Part shown: positions 9,033 to 17,608 of the stretch, in pieces | Layout of the letters: every line of letters begins with the position of its first letter | Numbering within the stretch: position 1 is the stretch's first letter | Assembly: GCF_913055835.1 (NCBI RefSeq) | Contig: NZ_CAJXKQ010000006.1 | Coordinates: 62,001 to 126,000, forward strand | From: an uncultured Marinobacter sp. | Lineage (GTDB): Bacteria > Pseudomonadota > Gammaproteobacteria > Pseudomonadales > Oleiphilaceae | Reading direction: 5' to 3' | DNA: 64,000 nucleotides | The notes under the pieces: model-generated | The model's input: the letters and a program-made list of their open reading frames with translations, nothing else | Told to the model about the DNA's origin: nothing | Databases searched by the model: none | Made by a program: the position numbers and the translations under genes

Positions 9033-9848
9033 ATGGCCAGACCCCATTTGATTATCTTTTCCGATCTCGATGGCACCCTGCTTGATCATGATGATTACCG
9101 ATGGCAGGCGGCGGGCCCGGCCCTGGACAGACTGAAAGCCGCCAGGATCCCGCTGGTACTCAACTCCAGCAAAACCATGCCGGAGATCCGGGCATTGCGA
9201 GAAGAGCTTGGAAATACCGATCCGTTCATTGTCGAAAACGGTGCAGCCGTGGTTATTCCGCCCCATGTGCTGGGCAATGCCGAAGAAGAAGTGGTGAATT
9301 TTGGTGCAACCCGGGATCGGGTCCTTGAGGTTCTGGTCGCCCAGCGGCAGAAGGGTGCGCGGTTCAAGGGCTTTGCCGACATGTCCGCGAACGAGCTGGC
9401 AGCCGAGACAGGCCTGGATCCGGCGGCAGCCGGGCGTGCCAAAGAGCGGCTCGGGACCGAGCCATTGATCTGGCAGGGCACCGACGAGGAGTTGGTCCAC
9501 TTCGAGAAGGCTCTTGGTGCCGAACAACTTCGCCTGGTGCCCGGCGGACGGTTCCTCCATGCCATGGGAATTTTTGATAAAGCCGATGGGGCCCGGTTCT
9601 TGCTAAACAAATATAAAGAGCGATACCGGGAGCAGTATGGCGATGCGCCCGTGTTGGCCATTGCCCTGGGTGACAGCCCCAACGATCAGCAGATGCTGGA
9701 ATCGGCCGATATACCGGTAGTGATCCGGGGTGTGAAAAGTGAAGAGGTGCGGTTGCCCTCGGCAAAGCATGCCATGCGCTCCCTCAAGCCCGGCCCCGAA
9801 GGCTGGAATGAGTGCGTACTCAATCTACTGGTTGAGTACGGGTACTGA
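9033..9848 (+). CDS. mpgP: HAD-IIB phosphatase, mannosyl/glucosyl-3-phosphoglycerate phosphatase family (YedP/MpgP)
   Basis: A 271-residue HAD hydrolase. Motif I is FSDLDGTLLD with nucleophile Asp11 and acid Asp13. NSSKTMPEI supplies motif II, IVENGAAVVIP is the family's cap-start signature, and LGDSPNDQQML near 215 is motif IV. The family removes phosphate from hexosyl-3-phosphoglycerate. Since the next gene encodes the glucosyl-specific synthase GpgS and no mannosyl synthase is present, the likely substrate here is glucosyl-3-phosphoglycerate, giving the compatible solute glucosylglycerate. A GGAG site lies eight bases before the ATG. It is 12 bases from the kinase gene and 36 from gpgS. 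Confidence 0.88.
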   Translation: MARPHLIIFSDLDGTLLDHDDYRWQAAGPALDRLKAARIPLVLNSSKTMPEIRALREELGNTDPFIVENGAAVVIPPHVLGNAEEEVVNFGATRDRVLEVLVAQRQKGARFKGFADMSANELAAETGLDPAAAGRAKERLGTEPLIWQGTDEELVHFEKALGAEQLRLVPGGRFLHAMGIFDKADGARFLLNKYKERYREQYGDAPVLAIALGDSPNDQQMLESADIPVVIRGVKSEEVRLPSAKHAMRSLKPGPEGWNECVLNLLVEYGY

Positions 9849-9884
9849 CCCGTTTGAGTGCGGGCATAAAGAAGGAGAGCCGCC

Positions 9885-11108
9885 ATGGGCGACTTTTACC
9901 AGAATGGCATAATCACAACCCTTCATAACCTGGTTCGGCGTCCGGTGGAGGATCTCGAAGCAGAGCTGATGAGCTTTCGCAAGGCCCGGCCCATGTCGCT
10001 GGTGCTGCCGTCACTGTATTCCGAGCTGGAAGGGCCAGCCCTTGAAAATATCGTGCAGGAGCTGGGCAAGGTGCCGTATCTGGATCAGGTAGTGATTGGC
10101 CTGGACCGCGCCAACGAGGCGCAATACCGCCATGCCCTCGAGTATTTCTCGGAATTGCCCCAGAACTTCAAGGTACTCTGGAACGACGGGCCCCGGCTCA
10201 GGAACATTGACATGAAGCTGCGGGAGCAGAACCTGGCGCCGACGGAAATGGGCAAGGGCCGAAACGTCTGGTACTGCTTCGGTTATGTCCTGGCCTCCGG
10301 TGTCAGCAAGTCCGTTGCCCTGCACGACTGTGACATCCTTACCTATTCCCGGGACCTTGTGGCCCGCCTTATCTACCCGGTGGCCAACCCGGGGTTCAAC
10401 TATATGTTCTGCAAAGGCTACTACGCCCGGGTGGCGGACGGAAAAATGAACGGAAGGGTGAGCCGGTTGCTGGTGACACCGCTGATTCGCGCGCTGAAGA
10501 AGGTCTGCGGCCCCAACGATTTCCTGGACTACCTGGACAGTTACCGGTACCCCCTGGCCGGTGAGTTTTCATTCCGCACCGATGTGATCAATGATCTTCG
10601 CATCCCCAGCGATTGGGGGTTGGAGATTGGCGTGCTGTCGGAGATGAAGCGCAACTATGCGACCAACCGTTTGTGCCAGGTGGATATCGCTGATGTCTAC
10701 GACCACAAGCACCAGGAGCTTTCACCGGAGGATGCCAGCAAGGGGCTGTCCAAGATGAGCATGGATATCGCCAAGGCTCTGTTCCGAAAGTTGGCGACCA
10801 ACGGTGAGATTTTCTCCAATGAGAAATTCAGGACCATCAAGGCCACGTATTTCCGCATTGCCCTGGATTTCGTGGAGACCTACCAGAACGACGCCATTAT
10901 TAACGGCCTGACATTCGATCGGCACAAGGAAGAAAAAGCCGTGGAGCTGTTCGCCCAGAACGTGATGCGGGCCGGGGCCTATTTCCTCGATAACCCGATG
11001 GATACACCCTTTATTCCCAGCTGGAACCGGGTAACCAGCGCCATTCCGGACATCAAGGAGCAGTTGCTGGAAGCGGTGGAGCTGGATAACGAGGAATTCC
11101 GGCCATGA
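9885..11108 (+). CDS. gpgS: Glucosyl-3-phosphoglycerate synthase (GT81-type)
   Basis: A 407-residue retaining glycosyltransferase of GT-A fold that joins glucose from an NDP-glucose donor to D-3-phosphoglycerate, the first step of glucosylglycerate synthesis. Supporting motifs are LVLPSLYSELEGPA (about 39-52), VIGLDRAN, KGRNVWYCFGYVLA (acceptor loop) and the DXD-like metal site HDCDIL. Further matches are PLAGEFSFRTDV and WGLEIGVL, the conserved C-terminal region of the Persephonella/archaeal GpgS type. Length about 400 fits that type. An AAGGAGAG ribosome site is eight bases from the ATG. Its last four bases overlap the start of the phosphorylase gene (ATGA), so the two should be translationally coupled. 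Confidence 0.92.
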   Translation: MGDFYQNGIITTLHNLVRRPVEDLEAELMSFRKARPMSLVLPSLYSELEGPALENIVQELGKVPYLDQVVIGLDRANEAQYRHALEYFSELPQNFKVLWNDGPRLRNIDMKLREQNLAPTEMGKGRNVWYCFGYVLASGVSKSVALHDCDILTYSRDLVARLIYPVANPGFNYMFCKGYYARVADGKMNGRVSRLLVTPLIRALKKVCGPNDFLDYLDSYRYPLAGEFSFRTDVINDLRIPSDWGLEIGVLSEMKRNYATNRLCQVDIADVYDHKHQELSPEDASKGLSKMSMDIAKALFRKLATNGEIFSNEKFRTIKATYFRIALDFVETYQNDAIINGLTFDRHKEEKAVELFAQNVMRAGAYFLDNPMDTPFIPSWNRVTSAIPDIKEQLLEAVELDNEEFRP

Positions 11109-12844
11109 CCCAGCCTCTGAAAGCGAAGCTGGTTGCCATGCTGGAGGTGGTTTATCCGGATCTGGACTGTGATTTTCTGGCCGAGCAGTTGCTGAGTAAC
11201 ATGGGGCTGGAGCCCAATCAGGAGCCGCCACCTGCGCACCAGAATAACTGGGACGAATCGGATGTGGTGCTGATTACCTATGCCGACACGGTTCAGCGGG
11301 CGGACGAAAAACCGTTGCAGACACTGCATCGTTTCCTGGGCGATTGCCTGTCAGATTCGATTTCGTCGGTGCACATTCTGCCGTTTTTTCCCTACAGCTC
11401 CGACGACGGTTTTTCTGTGATGGACTATCTGGCCGTGAACGAATCCCACGGGAACTGGGAGGACATCGAGGCCATCGCCCGGGATTACAAGCTGATGGCG
11501 GACCTGGTGATCAACCATATGTCGGCTCGCAGCCGCTGGTTCGAGAATTACCGAAAACGGGTAGATCCGGGAAAGGATTATTTCTTCGAGGGTAATCCGA
11601 GAGATGATCTGAGTGCCGTCGTGCGCCCCCGAACCTCGCCACTGTTGAACGCGGTTCAGACCGATGATGGCGAGCGTTATGTCTGGTGCACCTTCAGTGA
11701 GGATCAGGTCGATCTTAATTTTGCCAACCCGAAGGTGCTTATCGAATTCGCCGCCATCATCCGGCGCTATCTGGAGCGTGGCATTATCATCTTCCGGCTC
11801 GATGCCGTCGCCTTTCTCTGGAAAGAACCGGGCACGCCCTGCATACATCTCCAGCAAACCCATGAGCTGATCAAGATCCTGCGCCTGCTGATTGAACATC
11901 ACAGCCCGGATGCCGTGGTGATTACCGAGACCAACGTACCCAACCGGGAAAACCTGACCTATTTCGGCAACGCCAACGAAGCCCATGTCATCTATAACTT
12001 TTCCCTGCCGCCCCTGCTGATCAATACCCTGGTGACCGGTGACTGCAAGCACCTGAAAACCTGGCTGATGAGCATGCCGCCGGCGCAGATGGGCACCACC
12101 TATCTGAACTTTATTGCGTCCCATGATGGCGTCGGTATGCGGCCGACGGATGGTCTGCTGACGGAAGAGGAAAAGCAGCGGCTGATCAACACCATGGATT
12201 CTTTTGGCGGCAAGGTCTCTTACCGGCGCACGCCGGATGGCCGCGACCAGCCCTACGAAATCAACATCGCCCTGTACGATGCGCTGCAGGGCACGGCGGA
12301 ATCGGGCCGGGATCACTGGCAACTGCAGCGCTTTATCTGCGCACACACTGTGATGCTGTCCCTGGAGGGCATTCCGGCGTTCTACATCCACAGCCTGCTG
12401 GCCACCGAGAACGATCTGGAGCGAGTGGAGCACACAGGACGGCTGCGATCCATTAATCGGAGTCAGTGGCAACTGGATGACCTGGAACAGAGGCTTGTGG
12501 ACCCTCTGAGCCATCACAGCAAGGCCTTCCAGGAGCTGAAGCGCCTGATCGCCATTCGGCGTAAACAGCCAGCGTTTCACCCGAACGCGACCCAGTTCAC
12601 CCTGCATCTTGGGCTTCAGCTGTTCGGTTTCTGGCGCCAGAGTATGCGCCGGGACCAATCCATCTTCTGTATCCACAACATCAGCAACGAGGTACAGCAG
12701 GTTGCCCTGAGCGACATCAATCTGATTGGTACCGACCAGTGGCAGGATCTGATTTCCGGAATGACCATTGATGACCTCTCCGGCTCGATTACCCTGAAAC
12801 CCTACCAGAGCGTGTGGCTGTCCAATCTTGAGGTGACCGGCTGA
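11105..12844 (+). CDS. GH13_18 glycoside phosphorylase, probable glucosylglycerate phosphorylase (YcjM-like)
   Basis: A 579-residue sucrose-phosphorylase-like enzyme. The GH13 catalytic triad is visible: nucleophile Asp233 (FRLDAVAF), acid/base Glu275 (VVITETNVPN) and transition-state stabiliser Asp341 (ASHDGVGMRP). At nearly 80 residues longer than true sucrose phosphorylases it matches the glucosylglycerate/glucosylglycerol phosphorylase branch. Context (GpgS, the phosphatase and glycerate kinase) favours reversible phosphorolysis of glucosylglycerate to glucose-1-phosphate and glycerate. An alternative is 2-O-glucosylglycerol phosphorylase, an activity described from a Marinobacter. ATGA overlap with gpgS. 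No terminator is obvious after the stop; the next gene starts about 80 bases on. Confidence 0.85.
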   Translation: MTQPLKAKLVAMLEVVYPDLDCDFLAEQLLSNMGLEPNQEPPPAHQNNWDESDVVLITYADTVQRADEKPLQTLHRFLGDCLSDSISSVHILPFFPYSSDDGFSVMDYLAVNESHGNWEDIEAIARDYKLMADLVINHMSARSRWFENYRKRVDPGKDYFFEGNPRDDLSAVVRPRTSPLLNAVQTDDGERYVWCTFSEDQVDLNFANPKVLIEFAAIIRRYLERGIIIFRLDAVAFLWKEPGTPCIHLQQTHELIKILRLLIEHHSPDAVVITETNVPNRENLTYFGNANEAHVIYNFSLPPLLINTLVTGDCKHLKTWLMSMPPAQMGTTYLNFIASHDGVGMRPTDGLLTEEEKQRLINTMDSFGGKVSYRRTPDGRDQPYEINIALYDALQGTAESGRDHWQLQRFICAHTVMLSLEGIPAFYIHSLLATENDLERVEHTGRLRSINRSQWQLDDLEQRLVDPLSHHSKAFQELKRLIAIRRKQPAFHPNATQFTLHLGLQLFGFWRQSMRRDQSIFCIHNISNEVQQVALSDINLIGTDQWQDLISGMTIDDLSGSITLKPYQSVWLSNLEVTG

Positions 12845-12925
12845 CAATCTGCAGGCGTCATTTGTGCAATGCTCGAAAAACATAGGGTATCCTGTGCCCA
12901 TATGAGCAAGGCCGAGACGTCATAC

Positions 12926-13894
12926 ATGATCAAAGCAATCAAGGTAAGCGGGGGTAACCTCAGTTGGGATTCCTGGGAAGGGCCGGGAGAACCGCCGGCA
13001 GACCACGTCGAAATCGAGGTTGTCTGGACAGCCATCAATCGTGCCGACCTGATGCAGCGGGCGGGTGTGTATCCACCGCCGCCGGGGGCGTCTGAGATTC
13101 TGGGATTGGAAGTCAGTGGCCGGATCACCTCGGTTGGATCGGGTGTCACCCAGTTCAAGCCCGGCGATGAAGTCTGCGCCTTGCTGACCGGCGGCGGTTA
13201 CGCCACCCGCGTGGTGGTGCCGGCGGTACAGGTACTACCTGTGCCCAAAGGATTATCTCTGGAGGCAGCGGCGGCCATTCCGGAGGTGTTTGCCACGGCG
13301 TGGCTGAACCTCTATCACGAAGCCGCACTGAAACCGGGTGAGCGGGTGCTGTTGCACGCCGGTGCCAGCGGCCTTGGGACTGCGGTCATTCAACTGGCGA
13401 CTGCCTTTGGCAATCCGGTCTTTGCGACCGCCGGTGACAAAGCCAAGCTGGAGGTGTGCCGCAATCTGGGAGCCAGTGGTGTCTGGAACCGAAACGAGGG
13501 GTCCTTTGTGGATGCTGTCACTGCGTGGGGCGGTGTGGATATGGTTCTGGACCCGGTCGGCGGCAAATATATTGCCGAGGATCAGCGGGTTCTGAATGTT
13601 GATGGCCGGATTGTACTGATTGGACTGATGGGCGGCCGCATGGCCGAGGTGGATCTGGGCCTGATGCTGGTTAAACGCCAACGCCTGATCGGTTCCACTC
13701 TCCGTTCACGGACGGTCGAGGATAAGGGCGAGGTGATGCAGGCGCTCTACCGGCATGTCTGGCCACTGCTCGCAGCCGGCCAGATTGAGCCCCTGATTGA
13801 TAGCACCTGGCCGATAGAGCAGGTGGAAGACGCGATGGCCTATGTGGCCGAGAACAGGAACACCGGCAAGGTGCTCCTGAAAATCGCCGATTGA
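12926..13894 (+). CDS. NAD(P)H-quinone oxidoreductase, PIG3/QOR branch of the MDR superfamily
   Basis: A zinc-free medium-chain reductase of about 322 residues. Visible features are the TAINRADLMQRAGVYPPPPGAS block characteristic of PIG3-like quinone reductases, GLEVSGRI, PEVFATAWLNLY, the nucleotide-binding HAGASGLGTAVIQLA, and a C-terminal NTGKVLLKI. These enzymes use NADPH to reduce quinones or enones, guarding against one-electron redox cycling. Start choice is uncertain: ATG at 12926 gives the family's usual MIKAI-like start, while ATG 12902 and 12869 are in frame but have no better ribosome site. A possible promoter (TATCCT near 12888) would favour one of the two later starts. It converges on the next oxidoreductase gene. 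Confidence 0.88.
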   Translation: MIKAIKVSGGNLSWDSWEGPGEPPADHVEIEVVWTAINRADLMQRAGVYPPPPGASEILGLEVSGRITSVGSGVTQFKPGDEVCALLTGGGYATRVVVPAVQVLPVPKGLSLEAAAAIPEVFATAWLNLYHEAALKPGERVLLHAGASGLGTAVIQLATAFGNPVFATAGDKAKLEVCRNLGASGVWNRNEGSFVDAVTAWGGVDMVLDPVGGKYIAEDQRVLNVDGRIVLIGLMGGRMAEVDLGLMLVKRQRLIGSTLRSRTVEDKGEVMQALYRHVWPLLAAGQIEPLIDSTWPIEQVEDAMAYVAENRNTGKVLLKIAD

Positions 13895-13925
13895 TCACGC
13901 AGGCCCTCGCGCCTCCGCAGAGTAA

Positions 13926-14951
13926 TCAGTCTGCGATATGAACCAGCTGTTTGCCGAAGTTCTGTCCTTTCAGCATGCCCTTGAAGGCATCAACGGCATT
14001 TTCAAGACCTTCGGCAACGGTCTCCCTGTATTTGAGTTCACCCGAGGCAACCCGTGAGGCCAGGATGTCTGTGATTTCCTGATGCTGGTCCTGCCACTCG
14101 GTCACAAGGAAAAAACGATGCTCGGGAGCGGGATCCAGTGCCCCAAGCACGTGGAAGGGAGTCTCTACGCTGGCCATATCTTTTGCATTGTAGGCAGAGA
14201 CAAATCCGCAGATGGGTACCCGGGCTCCCTCATTCAACAATGGGGCAACGGCGCGCGTAACGGCACCCCCTACGTTTTCAAAGTAGATGTCGATGCCGTC
14301 GGGGCAGGCGGTTTTCAGGTCCGCTTCCAGGTTGCCCGCCTTGTAGTCGACGCAGGCGTCGAAGCCCAGTTCATTGACCACGAAATTGCACTTTTCGGGC
14401 CCGCCGGCGACGCCAACCACCCGGCACCCTTCTGTTTTCGCGGTCTGGCCAACCACGGTGCCCACAGGGCCGGAAGCCGCCGAGACAACTACGGTTTCGC
14501 CGGCTTTCGGTTTACCCACGTACATCAGGCCGCAATAACCGGTGCGCCCGGGCATGCCTGCAACGCCAAGGTAGGCTTGCAGGGGCACATTCTCCCGTTG
14601 CTGAATCTTGTAAACCATCGGCGCATCGGCCGGAAAGGTCACGTATTCCTGCCAGCCGGAGTAGCAGGTCACCAGGTCGCCGACCTTCAGATCGTCTGAA
14701 CGCGATTCCACAATTCGGGCAACACTCTCGCCGACAATGGGCTCATCGATGCCAATGGGGTCCATGTAGCCTTTGGCGTCGTTCATGCGGGGACGCATGT
14801 AGGGGTCCAGCGAAAGCCAGAGCACTTGAGCAACAACTTCTCCATCGTTGGGGGAGCGGACAGGGCGTTCTTCCAAAACGAGATCGCCTTGTTGGATTTC
14901 ACCTTGCGGGCGTTGTTTGAGCACGACGGCTCGGTTCTGGTATTCGCTCAC
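13926..14951 (-). CDS. NADP-dependent oxidoreductase, CurA/YncB (leukotriene B4 dehydrogenase-like) MDR family
   Basis: A 341-residue zinc-independent reductase. Family marks are LWLSLDPYMRPRM near the N-terminus, YLGVAGMPGRTGYCGLMYVGKPKAGETVVVSAASGPVG (NADP-binding, given here as two adjoining blocks), VDYKAGN, IDIYFENVGG and RVPICGFVSAYN. Such enzymes reduce alpha,beta-unsaturated aldehydes and ketones with NADPH. I placed the start at the GTG at 14951, preceded by GGAGAG at eight bases, rather than at the far upstream end of the open frame, whose extra 56 residues are not family-like. Confidence 0.9.
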   Translation of the reverse strand: MSEYQNRAVVLKQRPQGEIQQGDLVLEERPVRSPNDGEVVAQVLWLSLDPYMRPRMNDAKGYMDPIGIDEPIVGESVARIVESRSDDLKVGDLVTCYSGWQEYVTFPADAPMVYKIQQRENVPLQAYLGVAGMPGRTGYCGLMYVGKPKAGETVVVSAASGPVGTVVGQTAKTEGCRVVGVAGGPEKCNFVVNELGFDACVDYKAGNLEADLKTACPDGIDIYFENVGGAVTRAVAPLLNEGARVPICGFVSAYNAKDMASVETPFHVLGALDPAPEHRFFLVTEWQDQHQEITDILASRVASGELKYRETVAEGLENAVDAFKGMLKGQNFGKQLVHIAD

Positions 14952-15121
14952 TTGTTCTCTCCGGTTGCATAATGAAACCAGATTAGGGTGCAGCAGAATG
15001 ATTGTCGGGTCAACTGTTAAGCTGGTGCTTGTTTTCTTGCAACGTTTGGTCTCAGTTGTAGCGAAATGCAACAAGTGCCATAATTTGAGGTGCGAACTAG
15101 ATATCTTCTTTGGAGGCAACC

Positions 15122-15535
15122 ATGACTACCGCCGTCCGTCTCGACGATTCGCTCGTCCGTCACGCCGCCGCTGAGGGTGCGGTCAATCGGCGCTCGACGC
15201 CCAAGCAGATCGAGTATTGGGCCGAGATAGGGCGCGCTGTTGCCGGTGAGGTGAGTGCAGAAGATCTGATCGCCATTCTCCAGGGTATCCGCCAGGTGAG
15301 GGTGGAGCCGGTGGTGGCCGAATCGATTTCCAGCGATGACCTCTGGGCTGAGGTGGATCAGGCCCGGGAAAGCGGTGACCTGGAGCGCTCTATCAGCCGG
15401 GGGCGCACGGTTTACCAGGCTTCTGGCGAGAAACCGGGCTATCTGGAAGCGATCTATCCGGACGGCAGCCGCGAAGTCGGCCAGTTTCGCAACGGGCGTT
15501 TTGAGGCACTGAGTGACCGTGACAACGCAGCCTGA
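15122..15535 (+). CDS. ParD-like antitoxin family protein
   Basis: A 137-residue protein with an N-terminal ribbon-helix-helix-like segment (TTAVRLDDSLVRHAAAEGAV, then RRSTPKQIEYWAEIGRAV), the signature of the ParD-like antitoxin family. The C-terminal portion has a small beta motif (GYLEAIYPDGSREVGQFRNGRF). A GGAGG site precedes the ATG at 15122 by five bases. The gene overlaps the following zeta-toxin gene by 23 bases, which is the classical arrangement for an antitoxin-toxin operon. I infer that it binds its own promoter and neutralises the kinase. Partner specificity is inferred from the overlap. Confidence 0.85.
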   Translation: MTTAVRLDDSLVRHAAAEGAVNRRSTPKQIEYWAEIGRAVAGEVSAEDLIAILQGIRQVRVEPVVAESISSDDLWAEVDQARESGDLERSISRGRTVYQASGEKPGYLEAIYPDGSREVGQFRNGRFEALSDRDNAA

Positions 15536-16097
15536 ACTGTGGCTGCTGGTTGGCGGAAATGGGGCCGGAAAAACAACGTTCTATGAGCGGTTTCTGGCTC
15601 GTCGCAGAATCCCGCTGGTGAATGCCGACAACATCGCCCGAAGTGTCTGGCCGGACGCGCCGGAGAAGCACAGTTATGAAGCGGCCCTGATTGCCGAAAG
15701 GGAGCGGCTCAGACTGCTGGAGGAGCGTCAAACATTCTGTTTTGAAACGGTCTTTTCCCATCCTTCCAAAGTGGATTTTGTCGGGGCTGCCAAAGCGGCA
15801 GGATTTCGCATTCGGCTGTTTTACTTCCACCTGGAACTGGTATCCCTTAACAAGGCCCGGGTCGCGTCCCGGGTAACGTCCGGTGGGCATAATGTTCCGG
15901 AAGCGAAGATTGAGTCGCGGATTCCAAGAACCGTGGAGAACCTTCGCCAGTGCATCGGTCTGGCGGATGAATTGCACCTGATTGATAACTCGAGTCTCGA
16001 TCAGCCCTATGTGCGCGTTGCGGTCTGGGAAAGTGGTCAGTGGCGTTCCTTGCAGGAAAGCCTGCCTCATTGGGCGGCAGATCTGATTGACACCTGA
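15513..16097 (+). CDS. Zeta-toxin family P-loop kinase
   Basis: A 194-residue kinase with a P-loop GGNGAGKT at 14-21, a downstream NADNIA segment (zeta-type Asp), CFETVFSHPSKV (substrate-binding Glu region), and the lid RVASRVTSGGHNVPEAKIESR, where arginines contact phosphate. Zeta toxins phosphorylate UDP-GlcNAc and related nucleotide sugars, blocking peptidoglycan precursor supply. Some members instead act on other nucleotide sugars. The GTG at 15513 sits inside the antitoxin gene with GAGG seven bases upstream; a GTG at 15519 is an alternative. Its pairing with a ParD-like rather than an epsilon antitoxin is noteworthy. Confidence 0.87.
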   Translation: MTVTTQPELWLLVGGNGAGKTTFYERFLARRRIPLVNADNIARSVWPDAPEKHSYEAALIAERERLRLLEERQTFCFETVFSHPSKVDFVGAAKAAGFRIRLFYFHLELVSLNKARVASRVTSGGHNVPEAKIESRIPRTVENLRQCIGLADELHLIDNSSLDQPYVRVAVWESGQWRSLQESLPHWAADLIDT

Positions 16098-16104
16098 TGG
16101 TTCA

Positions 16105-17001
16105 TCACGGCCAGCTTTCGGGCACCACAAACAGGCGATTGGTTTCCTGCCATAATCCGCTCACGCAATTCTTTTCGAGCTTTGCGAGCAATAGCGGAAT
16201 GCCGTGGCGCTTGATGGTATTCAGCGCAGCCGTTACGGCATCAGCCCGAGGAGGCTCTTCCTGGCGCCATGGACCGATCCAGTGGGGTTTGTTCAAAACC
16301 ACCCAACCTGGGATGTCTGGCGGCTCGATCTGTGAGATGTAGCACCAGTGTCCGCGAAGGTGATTAGCAGGCACTGACTCGGGCGCAATTGCGCGGGTTT
16401 CTTTGGGGTAAAACAGATAGCCCGGCATGAAAATGCGGGGCGTCACGGGTTCGTTGATTCCAGCTTCGGCGAGCAGTGCTCTGGCTTCGGGCAATCTGGT
16501 TCGCTGGCTTTGCAGGTTGAGCATGCGATCTGACTTAAGGTCCAGTCGATCTCTTGCGTTAGGGCCGTACCAGAGAGTATTACCTCTTTGCTCCGGAACC
16601 CCCAGGTAGTATTTGATGGCAATTTCGTGATGCTCGATTCGATCCTCAGAGCGATTGTGTACCACGAAATCCAGCTCTCCAATGGTTCGACCCTGGGACT
16701 GTATTTGTTGGTTCTGCAGCAGAACATCCCAGCCCAGCAGATCTTCCAGTAATACCCGGTAAAGCCGCTCGAAATAGAATCCGAGTCGCTTCTGGGGTGT
16801 CTCTCTGAGCAGCGCAGGCGCCGTTTCCGGGTTTTGATCCCAGGCCTGAAGTTGTTCTGTCATACCGTCAGGCAGATAACGGCCCGGCTCAAACGTCAGT
16901 GGAGACTGCAGCAGTTGGGGCGCCTGGCACAGCCAGGCAAGATGCCGGACTGCCGGGGTGGTCAGGCCTGAAGTAGAGTAGTGCGTTGTTTTTGCATCCA
17001 T
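16105..17001 (-). CDS. DUF1853 family protein
   Basis: A 298-residue conserved protein of unknown function. The segment [24 protein letters not shown] followed by [42 protein letters not shown] and a late HWCYISQ identifies DUF1853. The order LGFYFE...GELDFV...EIAIKYY resembles a PD-(D/E)XK nuclease core (E...D...E-x-K). That is a structural reading of the sequence and no activity is established. It converges with the zeta-toxin gene (eight bases between stops) and diverges from the glyoxalase gene. Confidence 0.85.
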   Translation of the reverse strand: MDAKTTHYSTSGLTTPAVRHLAWLCQAPQLLQSPLTFEPGRYLPDGMTEQLQAWDQNPETAPALLRETPQKRLGFYFERLYRVLLEDLLGWDVLLQNQQIQSQGRTIGELDFVVHNRSEDRIEHHEIAIKYYLGVPEQRGNTLWYGPNARDRLDLKSDRMLNLQSQRTRLPEARALLAEAGINEPVTPRIFMPGYLFYPKETRAIAPESVPANHLRGHWCYISQIEPPDIPGWVVLNKPHWIGPWRQEEPPRADAVTAALNTIKRHGIPLLLAKLEKNCVSGLWQETNRLFVVPESWP

Positions 17002-17065
17002 ATGGCCAGAATACCGTAAACTGTCCGCAAGGCACGATGATCAATACAGTTCTGAAGGAGGCGTC

Positions 17066-17506
17066 ATGCAATATCTTCACACCATGATCCGGGTGAGTAA
17101 CCTGGATGAGACACTGCATTTCTTTTGCGATCTGCTGGGGATGGTTGAGATCAATCGCAAGAGCAGCGACAAAGGCCGGTTCACTCTGGTTTTCCTGGCC
17201 GCGCCGGAAGACGAAGCCCGTGCCCGTGAAGACCGGGCGCCGATGATCGAACTTACCTACAACTGGGATCCGGAAGAGTATACCGGCGGGCGCAATTTCG
17301 GCCATCTGGCCTATCGGGTGGATGACATTTATGCCCTTTGTGAGCACCTTAAAGCCAATGGGGTAACGATTAATCGTCCGCCCCGTGATGGCTATATGGC
17401 TTTTATCCGCACGCCAGATAACATCTCGATCGAGCTTCTGCAGAAAGGCGAGGCACTGCCACCGAAAGAACCCTGGGCCAGTATGGAAAACACTGGTACC
17501 TGGTAA
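17066..17506 (+). CDS. gloA: Lactoylglutathione lyase (glyoxalase I), VOC family
   Basis: A 146-residue vicinal-oxygen-chelate enzyme isomerising the methylglyoxal-glutathione hemithioacetal to S-lactoylglutathione. All four metal ligands are in place: His5 (LHTMIRV), Glu62 (IELTYNW), His80 (FGHLAYRV) and Glu123 (ISIELLQ). It is the short, probably Ni/Co-dependent bacterial form, without the loops of the eukaryotic Zn enzyme. A GGAGG ribosome site lies before the ATG. The partner glyoxalase II-like hydrolase at 56238-56885 is far away, so there is no operon link. Confidence 0.93.
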   Translation: MQYLHTMIRVSNLDETLHFFCDLLGMVEINRKSSDKGRFTLVFLAAPEDEARAREDRAPMIELTYNWDPEEYTGGRNFGHLAYRVDDIYALCEHLKANGVTINRPPRDGYMAFIRTPDNISIELLQKGEALPPKEPWASMENTGTW

Positions 17507-17608
17507 GCCCTCAGGCCGGCCGCAACAGGGGGGGCGAGCGTGATATAGTAGCGGCCTGCAATATAGCTTTCGCATCAGGATGATGCATTCATAACATGGA
17601 GAAGTTTG

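Noticed and set aside
11351..12901. A 516-codon frame opposite the GH13_18 gene
   Set aside because: The sense gene has its full catalytic triad and an overlap with gpgS; the antisense frame has neither motif nor ribosome site.
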